DNA of 64,000 bases, taken from Clostridium cibarium. Lineage in GTDB: Bacteria; Bacillota; Clostridia; Clostridiales; Clostridiaceae. This document shows, piece after piece, positions 33,684 through 42,670 of this stretch. Made by a program: the position numbers and the translations under genes. Every line of letters begins with the position of its first letter. Positions within the stretch are counted from its first letter, which is position 1. The notes beneath the pieces were generated by a model. The model made no database searches. It was not told where the DNA came from and was given only the letters and a program-made list of their open reading frames with translations. Location of the stretch: positions 46,371-110,370 of the forward strand of contig NZ_JACSRA010000012.1 of the NCBI RefSeq assembly GCF_014836335.1, written 5' to 3'.

Positions 33684-34130
33684 TTACAAATTATTACTTG
33701 TCTTACACCACTTCTTGCAAAATTGTTTTTTCTTGCTACACATTACTTTTTGTGAACCACAACTAGGACAAATTGTCCTGTCTTGGTCATAATTTATTTC
33801 GTAAGTTTCTCCGCAATCTAAACAATTAAACTTGCAATGATTTGTAGTGTAATTTCCACCATTTATATTAATTGCCTTCCCTTCTGTTAATGCAATAGCA
33901 ACTTTTTTCCTTGCGCTATCGATTATGTTTTGAAAGGTTTGTCTTGATACTTGCATCTTTTCTGCACATTCTTCTTGATTTAATTCCTCTATATCTTTAA
34001 GCCTCATAGCTTCAAGTTCTTCAACCTTTAGAATAATTTCTTCTAGTTCACATTTTGGCTTTCCCCAGGGTACAAAATAATTATCTTCTGGAAAAAATTC
34101 AACTCTTCTAAACTTTATTGGTCTAGCCAT
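33684..34130 (-). CDS. DUF134-family DNA-binding protein
   Basis: 148 aa, starting MARPIKFRRV. The first about 95 residues match DUF134: VPWGKPK, then LEELEAMRLKD-like and a sigma-type helix-turn-helix in QEECAEKMQVSRQTFQNII. The C-terminal part has two CxxC pairs (FNCLDCGETYEI and TICPSCGS) and a Cys/Lys-rich end, together a likely zinc or iron-sulfur site. The ATG at 34130 has AAGGAGGATAAGG in front; the upstream in-frame GTG at 34147-34151 would place the start before the ribosome site. The pairing with a NifX-type gene recurs in anaerobes and suggests regulation of metal-cluster proteins, an inference. Confidence 0.88.
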   Translation of the reverse strand: MARPIKFRRVEFFPEDNYFVPWGKPKCELEEIILKVEELEAMRLKDIEELNQEECAEKMQVSRQTFQNIIDSARKKVAIALTEGKAININGGNYTTNHCKFNCLDCGETYEINYDQDRTICPSCGSQKVMCSKKKQFCKKWCKTSNNL

Positions 34131-34235
34131 CCTTATCCTCCTTGCATTCACTACATGTTTAAAGTTACCATTAATATCTATTATACTATTACATTTAAAA
34201 TAAATCTTCAGGAGGTTTGAGTATTTCTTTTTATT

Positions 34236-35072
34236 CTAGATTATTTCTATTGAGTTACCTGTATTGTTATAAATAAACTCTTTTCTAAATTCATGTTTAA
34301 GTTTATATATGGCATTTTCTCCTGTACAATGTGACAATCTTAGAAGAGATATGCTATTTTCTTTGAAAAATTCCATGGTTTTATTTAATCTTAATTCATC
34401 TGCTTCTATTAAATGACTTCCTCCAACAACGCAATAAATAGGCATTCCTGTCCTTTTCATTATTGTTTTAAGTATATTTACAATTCCAATATGAGAACAT
34501 CCAAGTATAACAACTAACCCCTTTTCGTATTTAACTCCTAAAGAAATTTCATCTGAAAAATCGTCTAAAATATACCCCTCATTTTTCTTTATAAAAAACT
34601 TTTCATTAAGAGTTTCAAACTCAGTGCTTCTCTCAAAATTAGTAAATACCATTAACTCATCAGTAATTTTAAAGATATCTTCAGTAACATATTTTACAGC
34701 TATATTGTTTTTAACTATAAATTCCTCACTAAAGGAATTCCCGTTGAATTTATAGCCTTCTTCTATTAACTTATATTTTTCATTAAAAAATCCATTTCCA
34801 ACTATGAGTTTAAAATTTTTTTTTGAATATTTGGTAAATTCTCTAAAGCCTCCACTATGATCATAATGACCATGACTTAATATTACGTAATCTAAATTAT
34901 TAATATCTTTATTTAGCTTTTCTGCATTTTTAATAAAATCTCCACTTTGCCCTGTATCAAATAAGATTTTTTTATCCTCAAATTCTATAAATAAAGCAAG
35001 TCCATGTTCATTAACTAAAGTATCATTATTATCTTGCTGGTTCTCTATAAGAGTCGTTATTTTTATGCTCAT
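34236..35072 (-). CDS. MBL-fold metallo-hydrolase
   Basis: 278 aa. The metal-binding motif is SHGHYDHSGG (His67, His69, Asp71, His72), with further ligand positions in GCSHIGIVN, GGSHLIEAD and LSHCTGENA. The arrangement resembles the group often annotated as 7,8-dihydropterin-6-methyl-4-(beta-D-ribofuranosyl)-aminobenzene-5'-phosphate synthase-like enzymes of archaea and clostridia, but the substrate cannot be read from sequence. It has no signal peptide and is cytoplasmic. The ATG follows AAGGAGAGAATTAT. It is separated from the DUF134 gene by about 105 bp in the same direction, so weak co-transcription is possible. Confidence 0.88.
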   Translation of the reverse strand: MSIKITTLIENQQDNNDTLVNEHGLALFIEFEDKKILFDTGQSGDFIKNAEKLNKDINNLDYVILSHGHYDHSGGFREFTKYSKKNFKLIVGNGFFNEKYKLIEEGYKFNGNSFSEEFIVKNNIAVKYVTEDIFKITDELMVFTNFERSTEFETLNEKFFIKKNEGYILDDFSDEISLGVKYEKGLVVILGCSHIGIVNILKTIMKRTGMPIYCVVGGSHLIEADELRLNKTMEFFKENSISLLRLSHCTGENAIYKLKHEFRKEFIYNNTGNSIEII

Positions 35073-35228
35073 ATAATTCTCTCCTTGTTATAATAATAAA
35101 TTTAAACATTTCATTATAAGCATATGATAATTATAACAAATTGACTTATACTTTTTTGATTTAATTTAGATAATATCTCTTATATAGTTATTTTCACTAT
35201 CTCTACTAATTTTATTTTACATTACATA

Positions 35229-36227
35229 TTACCATATATGTAATGTATGTTGTATAAAAAGACTAACAGATGCAATACTTATCCAACAACAAAGTCCCAT
35301 AATAATTGGTTTTCTACCAGTTTTAATTAATTTCACAATATTAGTATTTAGTCCGATTGCTACCATAGCCATTGTAATAAAGAATTTACCTGCTTCAGTT
35401 AATGGTTTTGTAATGCTGCTACTCATATTAAATACCGTACTTATAATAGCAGCTAACAAAAAAAATAAGATAAACCATGGGAATATTTTTGATAATTTGA
35501 CTGTAGTAGTGGAATTTTTTTTAGAACGATATAAGGCAAGTATTAATGTGATTGGAATTATTGCAAGGGTTCGTGTAAGCTTAACAATTGTAGCATAATG
35601 TAGTGCTATATCACTTCCATGAGCGCTTGACCATGTTTGTCCAGCAGCAACTACAGAAGAAGTATCATTTATAGCAGTTCCAGCCCACATTCCAAAGTCT
35701 ATATCATTGAAGCCTAATAAATCCCCCAAGACTGGGAACAAAAATGCAGCTATTACATTAAATAAGAAGATTACAGAAATTGACTTAGCAACATCCTCAT
35801 CCTTTGCATCAATAACTGGAGCAGTAGCAGCAATGGCTGATCCACCGCATATAGACGAGCCAGCCCCTACTAAAATAGATATGTTTGATGGGATTTTCAT
35901 TAATTTACTTACTACATATGAAACAATCAGCGAAGTTGATATTGTTGAAATTATAATTAATAATGACTGGCTCCCTACTTTAAATATTTGAAAAAAATTC
36001 ATTCCAAATCCTAGTAAAATAATTGCGTATTGAAGTATCTTTTTTGACGTAAATTTAATTCCACTTTCAAAAGAATTTTTACGTGGGAAAAGTGCTATTA
36101 TCAAACCTAATAAAATTCCAAATACCGGACCTCCTATAATTGTAAATTTTTCTCCAAATAACGCGGCAATTATAGCAATTAATAAACAAAATAGTAAACC
36201 TTGATAATTCTTTTTAATAAACTCCAT
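35229..36227 (-). CDS. yeiH: YeiH-family (UPF0324) membrane transporter
   Basis: 332 aa with about ten membrane helices. Family motifs are present: GPVFGILLGLIIALF at the start, LLGFGMNF, GAGSSICGGSAIAA, and GTAINDTSSVVAAG in the middle. YeiH proteins are proposed sulfate or sulfonate exporters in some annotations; the substrate is not proven. The divergent LysR-type regulator next door reproduces the yeiH/yeiE arrangement of enterobacteria and suggests direct control. The ATG has AAAAGAGGAATATT upstream. Confidence 0.9.
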   Translation of the reverse strand: MEFIKKNYQGLLFCLLIAIIAALFGEKFTIIGGPVFGILLGLIIALFPRKNSFESGIKFTSKKILQYAIILLGFGMNFFQIFKVGSQSLLIIISTISTSLIVSYVVSKLMKIPSNISILVGAGSSICGGSAIAATAPVIDAKDEDVAKSISVIFLFNVIAAFLFPVLGDLLGFNDIDFGMWAGTAINDTSSVVAAGQTWSSAHGSDIALHYATIVKLTRTLAIIPITLILALYRSKKNSTTTVKLSKIFPWFILFFLLAAIISTVFNMSSSITKPLTEAGKFFITMAMVAIGLNTNIVKLIKTGRKPIIMGLCCWISIASVSLFIQHTLHIW

Positions 36228-36281
36228 AATATTCCTCTTTTCTTAAACTTTTCTTCAAGGAGTATATTATCACAAGAGAAC

Positions 36282-36329
36282 CATAACTAAAAATTATTTA
36301 TTTTTATATAATCATAAAAATATGTTATG
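36282..36329. promoter_or_regulatory. Divergent yeiH-lysR promoter region with spaced dyad
   Basis: The 124-bp gap between the divergent genes is very A+T-rich. CATAAC (36282-36287) and GTTATG (36324-36329) form a widely spaced dyad, compatible with the recognition and activation sites of a LysR regulator. The right half lies just ahead of the lysR ribosome site. The evidence is weak. Confidence 0.25.
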
Positions 36330-36351
36330 CTTAATTGATGGAGGAATATGT

Positions 36352-37224
36352 ATGTTGGATTTTAGAATAAATACATTTTTAACTGTATGTAATTACATGA
36401 ATTTTACCAAAGCTGCGGAAGCTCTATGTATTACACAGCCAGCGGTATCGCAGCATATTAAATATTTAGAAAAGAGTTATGATACTAAATTCTTTGAATA
36501 TGAAGGCAGAAAAATAACCCTTACTAAGCAAGGAAAAATATTTTATGATGCTGTTGCCACAATGAAGCATGATGAGCAATATTTAAAAGAAAAAATTATT
36601 CAAGAAAAATCAGGTGTAAAGAACCTTAAATTTGGAGCAACTCTCACAATTGGAGAATTTATATTGCCACCAAAACTATGTGATTACTTAAACAGGAATA
36701 ATAATATGAATATTACTATAATTGTAGAAAATACCAAAGAGCTTCTTTATAAGTTAGAACATGGCGAAATTGATTTTGCACTAGTAGAAGGATATTTTGC
36801 AAAAAATGAATATGATTTTGCTGTATATTCAAGTGAAAAGTATATTTGCGTTTCAGGAAAAGGCTACCAATTAAAAAAGCAACCACGTGTATTAGAAGAT
36901 TTACTTCAAGAAACATTGATTATAAGAGAAAAAGGGTCAGGCACACGAGATATTTTTGAAAAGAACTTAGAAAAACAAAACCTTACTTTAAAGGATTTTA
37001 GCAAAGTTATTGAGCTAGGGAATATTAATGCAATAAAATATTTAGTTAAAAATAATAATGGAATTACTTCTCTATATGAAGCTGCAGTTAAAGATGAGCT
37101 GGAAAATGGATCTTTAAAAAAAATAGAAATTGAGGATTTGCAGAAAAATCATGATTTTTATTTTATATGGAGAAAAAATAGCGCCTTTAAAAATATCTAC
37201 CAAAAATTAGTTGAAGAATTTTAA
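36352..37224 (+). CDS. LysR-family transcriptional regulator
   Basis: 290 aa. The N-terminal winged helix-turn-helix (about 1-60) reads FTKAAEALCITQPAVSQHIKYLE. The LysR substrate-binding domain follows (about 87-285), with an ELLYKLEHGEIDFALVEG segment typical of the fold. The ATG at 36352 has GGAGGAATATGT upstream; an in-frame ATG at 36322 precedes that ribosome site and is less likely. Divergence from yeiH suggests it controls that transporter, as CysL/YeiE-type regulators do. The gene ends at a strong terminator. Confidence 0.92.
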   Translation: MLDFRINTFLTVCNYMNFTKAAEALCITQPAVSQHIKYLEKSYDTKFFEYEGRKITLTKQGKIFYDAVATMKHDEQYLKEKIIQEKSGVKNLKFGATLTIGEFILPPKLCDYLNRNNNMNITIIVENTKELLYKLEHGEIDFALVEGYFAKNEYDFAVYSSEKYICVSGKGYQLKKQPRVLEDLLQETLIIREKGSGTRDIFEKNLEKQNLTLKDFSKVIELGNINAIKYLVKNNNGITSLYEAAVKDELENGSLKKIEIEDLQKNHDFYFIWRKNSAFKNIYQKLVEEF

Positions 37225-37252
37225 AGAAAATACCTTGGACTACTCATATAAT

Positions 37253-37288
37253 AAAATCTCCAACATCTTATATAATGTTGGAGATTTT
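37253..37288. terminator. Bidirectional terminator between lysR and PBP genes
   Basis: A perfect 14-bp inverted repeat, AAAATCTCCAACAT and ATGTTGGAGATTTT, with an 8-base loop. It serves the convergent genes ending at 37224 and 37297. The stem is nearly the same sequence as the terminator at 27467-27500. Confidence 0.9.
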
Positions 37289-37296
37289 CATTATAA

Positions 37297-39312
37297 TTAT
37301 TTCACTGTAAGTAATGCGTTCTTTACCTTTGGAACTACATAGTGACTTCCACCTTTATCCTTTGCATTTTCAACCATTTCTACTACAAGCATGTTGCTAG
37401 TTTTGTTAGTAGTCATAGCTGCAAACCAACCAATTTCAGTTCCTGTTTTATCATCTTGCGATGCCTTAACTTCTGCTGTTCCTGTTTTACCAGCTATAGT
37501 AGCACCTGGTATTTGTGCCTCATGGCCTGTACCATTAGGATTTGCAACTACCTGAATCATATCATTTAATATGGTAGTTGTAGATTCCTTAGAGACTACA
37601 TTTGATTTCCACATCTCTCCTGTTGGATTATCCTTATATAATAAATATGGTTTAACCATGCTTCCGCTATTTGCAAACATAGAATACATAGAAGCTAAAT
37701 GTACAGGATTTACAAGAATTTCTCCTTGACCATATCCACTATCTGCAAGTTGTACATCAGTTTTTATGTTTCCATCTGTTGCATATTGTGAATTAGTTAA
37801 TCCAAATTCAAAAGGCATATCTTCACTAAAACCAAAGCTTTTAAGTTTTTCTGCGAATTTATCTTTTCCTATATCTAATGCAGCTTGAGCAAAATAGATA
37901 TTATCAGAATAAATCATAGCATTTTGAAGGTTTGAACCTCCTCCATACTCAGATACTCTTGTAACAGAATAACTTCCCCAGCTATTATCCTTCTTCCAAG
38001 ATAAACCGCTGATTTTTTTATCTGCTTCTGGATCTAATGTTTTTGTATCAAGTCCTATAGCGCCAGTTATAGGTTTAAATGTTGATCCTGGAGCTACCGT
38101 ACTCTTAAACCTATTATATAAAGGTTTATTAGGATCGTTATTTAAACTATTCCATTTATCATTTGACATACCTAGTACGAAGTCATTAGGATCGTATCCA
38201 GGAGCACTTACAAGGGCTAATACTTCTCCTGTATTTGGATTCATAGCAACTGAAGCACCTTTGTCTTGAGATAAATCTGTATATAATGAACTTTGAAGGC
38301 TACTATCTATAGTTAATTTTATGTCTTTACCGTTTTCCACTTCTTTAGAAAGTACGCTGCTTACTTTACTACCCTTGCTATCAACTATAAGAATTTCTTC
38401 TCCATCATTACTTCTTAGGGTGTCTTCATAAAGTTTTTCGAGTCCTGCTTTTCCTATAAGGGAATTTTGATTATAATGTTTATCTTTATTTTGCTCTAAT
38501 TCATCAGCATTTATAGCTTGTACATAACCAGTTAAATGAGCAGCTTGTGCTCCTAATGGATATATTCTTGAATCTTTATCATTAAGCAAAATCCCAGGAA
38601 TTTGTAATAATGAAGCTTTTCTAGGATCATCCTTTGACATAAGCTTAAGTGGTACAAAGGTATCACTCTTTACATATGATGCACTTAACTTAGAATTTAT
38701 ATCATCTGCTGTCATTTGAAGAATTGATGCTATTTTATTTACAGCGTCTGCTTTATTTGCTAGCTTTCCAGGTACAATACCTACGTTAAAAACTTTACCG
38801 TCAGTAGCTAAGATTTTACCATTTCTATCTAGTATGCTACCTCTTTTTCCTTTTGTAGGATTAGTATTTACCTTATAATCATTTTGAAGTTCTGGAAGAA
38901 TAGCTTTTGAATCCCAAACTATTTTATAATCCTTCCCGTCATCCTTTTTCAGTTCTATAGAGTTTGAAAAATCAAGTTCTCCAGCTATAGTATTCATAGA
39001 GGTATCGTAATTTATAGTAGCTTCACTACTACTTTTCTTAATATCTCCTACTTTAACTTTTATATCACTTGCATCTATCCCGTTATATATGTTTTTATTT
39101 CTAGAAACAAAATCCTCTTGAGATATATTGCTATCCTTAGAAATTAAGTTATACATACCTTCGTAATCTTTGTCATTTAAGAGACTTACATACTTTTCTA
39201 GTACATCACTTGGCTTACTTGAATTATTAATTACATAATAAATTCCTCCACCAATTAATGATACAACTACTATACCGCTGCCTATTATAGCTGCTAATAA
39301 TCCTTTTTTCAT
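37297..39312 (-). CDS. Class B penicillin-binding protein (MecA/PBP3-like transpeptidase)
   Basis: Membrane-anchored D,D-transpeptidase, 671 aa. There is a signal anchor at about 5-28. An NTF2-like MecA N-terminal domain (about 33-148) is followed by the dimerization domain (about 155-315) and the transpeptidase domain (about 350-670). The active site is complete: STFK (Ser410-Lys413), SDN (469-471) and KTG (609-611). The combination resembles B. subtilis PbpC/PBP3 and staphylococcal PBP2a. Proteins with this layout can have low beta-lactam affinity, but resistance cannot be inferred here. The ATG follows AGTAGGTGAATTA. It looks monocistronic. Confidence 0.93.
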   Translation of the reverse strand: MKKGLLAAIIGSGIVVVSLIGGGIYYVINNSSKPSDVLEKYVSLLNDKDYEGMYNLISKDSNISQEDFVSRNKNIYNGIDASDIKVKVGDIKKSSSEATINYDTSMNTIAGELDFSNSIELKKDDGKDYKIVWDSKAILPELQNDYKVNTNPTKGKRGSILDRNGKILATDGKVFNVGIVPGKLANKADAVNKIASILQMTADDINSKLSASYVKSDTFVPLKLMSKDDPRKASLLQIPGILLNDKDSRIYPLGAQAAHLTGYVQAINADELEQNKDKHYNQNSLIGKAGLEKLYEDTLRSNDGEEILIVDSKGSKVSSVLSKEVENGKDIKLTIDSSLQSSLYTDLSQDKGASVAMNPNTGEVLALVSAPGYDPNDFVLGMSNDKWNSLNNDPNKPLYNRFKSTVAPGSTFKPITGAIGLDTKTLDPEADKKISGLSWKKDNSWGSYSVTRVSEYGGGSNLQNAMIYSDNIYFAQAALDIGKDKFAEKLKSFGFSEDMPFEFGLTNSQYATDGNIKTDVQLADSGYGQGEILVNPVHLASMYSMFANSGSMVKPYLLYKDNPTGEMWKSNVVSKESTTTILNDMIQVVANPNGTGHEAQIPGATIAGKTGTAEVKASQDDKTGTEIGWFAAMTTNKTSNMLVVEMVENAKDKGGSHYVVPKVKNALLTVK

Positions 39313-39416
39313 TAATTCACCTACTTTTCATCTTGTAATTTATAATTAAAATTGCATTACATTTCCATTATACTATGTATTTAGATGAAATTCATAGTAT
39401 TAAATTATTAAGAAAA

Positions 39417-39446
39417 AAAATTCTAAGATTTATCTCTTAGAATTTT
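39417..39446 (-). terminator. Terminator of the 133-aa hypothetical gene
   Basis: A perfect 12-bp inverted repeat, AAAATTCTAAGA and TCTTAGAATTTT, with a 6-base loop. On the minus strand it is followed by an eight-base T run. It lies 9 bp after the stop of the gene ending at 39455. Confidence 0.85.
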
Positions 39447-39454
39447 GTAGATCC

Positions 39455-39856
39455 TTATAATGTTTCAATTATTAAAGTTGACCATTCAGTATCATCATTT
39501 TGAATCCACTTAAAGTTTACTTCTATTTTATTTAACCAAGCACTTAGTCCACTGCTTTCTTTTGATGCATTAGGTAATTGTCTTCCATAAATATCTTTAA
39601 TATCTTCTAGTAACTTTTTTTGTTCGTCTTTACCTAAACTTTCACCTAAAAATGTTGAAACAAGATTTCTTGCTTCTATATAACTTTTTCCATCTTCAAA
39701 ATAAAGTTCATCAGCAAGGGCTTGCCTTTCTCTATTTAAAAATTCTCTTACCTCATCGATTTCAGCATGATTTGATAAGTACTTTTTTGAAATCTTTAAT
39801 GCTTCTATTTCTTTATCCATCTTTTTCACTTGTTTCTCTAATTGTAAATGTCTCAT
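39455..39856 (-). CDS. Hypothetical cytoplasmic protein with N-terminal coiled coil
   Basis: 133 aa; I do not recognise a family. Residues 1-60 are highly charged and probably helical (QLEKQVKKMDKEIEALK and EVREFLNRERQALADEL), fitting a short coiled coil. The rest is mixed, with Trp residues near the C-terminus (NFKWIQNDDTEW). No signal or membrane segment. The start ATG has only a modest AGTAGGTTAATAG upstream. It is supported by full-length coding character, a dedicated terminator and isolation from larger genes on the other strand. Confidence 0.65.
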   Translation of the reverse strand: MRHLQLEKQVKKMDKEIEALKISKKYLSNHAEIDEVREFLNRERQALADELYFEDGKSYIEARNLVSTFLGESLGKDEQKKLLEDIKDIYGRQLPNASKESSGLSAWLNKIEVNFKWIQNDDTEWSTLIIETL

Positions 39857-39962
39857 CTATTAACCTACTTTACTCATATTATTTTGTCTTTTTATTACTA
39901 TTAGCTTATTATATCATAAATATAGTTTTTTAATGCATACGAAAATATTTAAACTTTTTATT

Positions 39963-40805
39963 TTAATCTCTATCTCTATACGAATAAATACTTCCTAGGA
40001 AAATAGTTATACATATTATACTTGTTGCAGAAATAACTATTGCAATAAGTTTTGCTAGAATAGATAAAGGGATAATATCTCCAAAGCCTATGGTAGTAAA
40101 GGTAACTACGGTATAGTAAAAAAGATCAAAATAACTAGGATTATTTGAAAATCCATTTTGTAAAGAGCTAGCCAAACATACTCCAAGAAATAAGTTTAGC
40201 ACAATCATTATAACAACTATACCAACTATTAATGATACCTTAATAAAACTTTTTTCATCATATGGAGAAATCTTTACCTTTCCTGGATTTCTCATAATAT
40301 TTAAAAGTATTTTTAAATTTAAAATATAACATATGAAAACTCCAATAAATCCACTAATTACATATTTACTTACTTGCGAAGGATATGCTAAAGTTGCTGC
40401 TAAAAAGGTACTGGTTATAAAATAGCTTAGTAAAAAATCCCCTTTCATACTGTTATCTTTTGAGCTTGCCATAAAATTATTTAAATTATTGCTTATTATT
40501 AAGATAAATCCAAAAAGGTAATGCACAAGCAAACAGCAATTAATTATAAGTATAAGTTTAATATACAAGCTTAGCTGTAGGTTTACATATTTAATAAGAA
40601 TAATATAAACTGATACAAAGCTAAAGAACTCTGAAAGACAAATTATAATACATTGACTTATTCTCATAAAGAGATCCTTTTCTAAAAATAAATCTAGATA
40701 GTTCTTATTTATCTTTTTAATAGCTAGGAAAATGGAGTTAATACAGTTACCTATGCTTCTTCCGCTTCCTAAAATTAATATAATAATAGCTAAAACTGTT
40801 ATCAA
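39963..40805 (-). CDS. Potassium channel family protein (two-pore-helix type)
   Basis: 280 aa with about six hydrophobic segments. The C-terminal pore region FYYTVVTFTTIGFGDIIPLS holds the selectivity filter TIGFGD between two helices, as in KcsA-like and Ion_trans_2 channels. The N-terminal about 180 residues form four further helices without an obvious Arg-rich voltage sensor. No RCK domain is fused; the protein ends soon after the last helix (YSYRDRD). The only in-frame start is a TTG at 40805, with GAGGTGAGG about eleven bases upstream. The start is therefore uncertain. Confidence 0.85.
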   Translation of the reverse strand: MITVLAIIILILGSGRSIGNCINSIFLAIKKINKNYLDLFLEKDLFMRISQCIIICLSEFFSFVSVYIILIKYVNLQLSLYIKLILIINCCLLVHYLFGFILIISNNLNNFMASSKDNSMKGDFLLSYFITSTFLAATLAYPSQVSKYVISGFIGVFICYILNLKILLNIMRNPGKVKISPYDEKSFIKVSLIVGIVVIMIVLNLFLGVCLASSLQNGFSNNPSYFDLFYYTVVTFTTIGFGDIIPLSILAKLIAIVISATSIICITIFLGSIYSYRDRD

Positions 40806-40935
40806 TGTTATTATATCCTCACCTCTAAGTATATAATTCTTTACAACTATAATAATATGTATTAAATGTTATATTAATAACTTCTAAAAAAAATAAGGCT
40901 TTATCACTAAAAATTAATCATATATCTCTAAATAA

Positions 40936-40961
40936 AAAAGACACATAAAAATGTGTCCTTT
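40936..40961 (-). terminator. Terminator of the multicopper oxidase gene
   Basis: Arms AAAAGACACAT and ATGTGTCCTTT (one mismatch) with a 4-base loop. The minus strand continues into TTTTTTATTT. It lies about 40 bp past the stop at 41001. Confidence 0.8.
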
Positions 40962-41000
40962 GGTTTATCTAGTATTTAAATCTAACAGCAAATAAGTATA

Positions 41001-41894
41001 TTATGGTTTATAAACTAAGGTAGTTAACATTCCACCAGGTCCATCAGTAAAGTTGTTAGACATATGATGTGAAATATGGCAGTGAAAAGGCCATATACCT
41101 GGATTGTCAGCTTTAAATAGAACATCCCAAGTTTCCCCAGTAGCAACTAGTATTGTATTTTTAAAAACTCTATTCATATCATTTATAGGATTACCATCAG
41201 CTTTTTCAACTAAAAATTGATGCCCATGAATATGCATAGGATGATGATTAGTTTGTATAGCGCCTAATCTTAAACGTACCATATCATCATATTCAATAGA
41301 CATAGGTGTAGTATATGGAAAACTCTTGCCATTTATAGTGAACATGTTGAAGTCCATTGTAAAAGGATTTAAGTTGTATTGTCCATGTTCTATCTTTTTT
41401 CCTTTTTCTAAGCCATCAAGACCCCATTCTTGCATTAGTAGTAAATAGTCTTTATTAATATCTTTTTCATGGGGATCTAGAATTACAAAGCCACCTAATA
41501 ACCCTAGCATATCTTGCTTTGCTACATTAACATGAGAATGATACATATGAGTTCCAGGTGGATTAGTTATTCTAAAGTGATAATCAAAATAATGCCCTGG
41601 TTCAATTCTAGGTGAAGGTTCCACATCTGGCACTCCATCCATTACATTAGGAACGTTAAGTCCATGCCAATGAATACTTGTATCTTCTGGGAGGTGATTA
41701 ATTACTCTTATACAGACATAATCTCCTGGATAAACTTGAATAGTTGGTCCTGGTATACTTCCATTGTACCCCCAGCCTCTAATGGAGACACCTGGAAGTA
41801 TTTCTTGATTTACAGGTTCTGCTATTAATTCGAAAAATTTAATACAATTTCTAGTAGTATATTTAAGTGTAGGAATATCTGGTGTAATAACCAT
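41001..41894 (-). CDS. Multicopper oxidase, compact two-domain form
   Basis: Predicted copper-dependent oxidase, 297 aa. All four copper-ligand motifs are present: HWHG (His75, His77), HSH (His119, His121), HPMHIHG (His218, His221, His223) and HCHISHH (His271, Cys272, His273, His277). The residue five after His277 is Phe282, so the type 1 copper probably lacks a Met ligand. The first cupredoxin domain covers about 30-150 and the second about 170-297. This is much shorter than three-domain laccases. There is no signal peptide, so it is apparently cytoplasmic. The start ATG has GAGGTGTCTTT upstream. It is a single gene with its own terminator. An oxygen-using enzyme in a presumed strict anaerobe suggests oxygen or metal detoxification, an inference. 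Confidence 0.93.
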   Translation of the reverse strand: MVITPDIPTLKYTTRNCIKFFELIAEPVNQEILPGVSIRGWGYNGSIPGPTIQVYPGDYVCIRVINHLPEDTSIHWHGLNVPNVMDGVPDVEPSPRIEPGHYFDYHFRITNPPGTHMYHSHVNVAKQDMLGLLGGFVILDPHEKDINKDYLLLMQEWGLDGLEKGKKIEHGQYNLNPFTMDFNMFTINGKSFPYTTPMSIEYDDMVRLRLGAIQTNHHPMHIHGHQFLVEKADGNPINDMNRVFKNTILVATGETWDVLFKADNPGIWPFHCHISHHMSNNFTDGPGGMLTTLVYKP

Positions 41895-42052
41895 AAAGAC
41901 ACCTCATTGAATTATATATTGTTTAAATAATAAATAATATTACATTATATTCAGAGCTCTCTTATTATGCCACCAAACAATATATTTTTGTGTAAAATTT
42001 ACTTGTTTTAGATGCATTATGGTGTCTAGTATTTATCTCAAATTGTTCTTAT

Positions 42053-42595
42053 TTATTCTACAACTTTATAATTAAATTTGGGTGGTCCACTAAAACAGTA
42101 ATATAAAAATAAATTATCATCTATCTTTTCAATATTACATTTAATATCATCTACATAAATTTCTTTATAATTATTATTCGTACCAGTAAAAAAGCCATAA
42201 AGAATTCCTTTTTTATCTGGGTCTTTTGAACTTGTTAATCTGCTCCAGCTGGATGTAAAATTATATTTATTTGAATTTGATTGTATAAATATATAATTAT
42301 CTAATTGATCGATATTTGCTCCCAATAAAAAATCCTCTACACTCCATCCCTTAAGAAATTTGTTTCTTGTTATTACTAAATTTAATTGATTGTATGGAGT
42401 TTTATTGACAAACATAACCTTATCTTTATTTAAATTTATTTTTTTTAAGGTTTCCAAATTCTTTAAATTATCTATACTTTTTGAATTAGTCCTACTAAAG
42501 GATTGTTCAGGTGACCAATTGTGGGTAATTCCTATAATTAATGCCAATAATATTAATAATGATAAACTAAAAATTAAAATAATCTTCTTTCTCAT
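42053..42595 (-). CDS. Hypothetical membrane-anchored or secreted protein
   Basis: 180 aa; no family recognised. The N-terminus is a signal sequence or anchor (MRKK then a 20-residue hydrophobic core, about 5-24) without a lipobox Cys. The remaining about 150 residues are polar, rich in Asn, Lys and Asp, with aromatic and beta-type segments, and have two Cys near the C-terminus that could form a disulfide. The ATG has GGGAGGTTTAT upstream. Flanking gaps are over 70 bp on both sides, so it is probably transcribed alone. Confidence 0.65.
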   Translation of the reverse strand: MRKKIILIFSLSLLILLALIIGITHNWSPEQSFSRTNSKSIDNLKNLETLKKINLNKDKVMFVNKTPYNQLNLVITRNKFLKGWSVEDFLLGANIDQLDNYIFIQSNSNKYNFTSSWSRLTSSKDPDKKGILYGFFTGTNNNYKEIYVDDIKCNIEKIDDNLFLYYCFSGPPKFNYKVVE

Positions 42596-42670
42596 ATAAA
42601 CCTCCCTTTTGGAAAATATAACTAAATAATAACATGGGAGTATATATAAGTAAATTAATGGATTATATAG

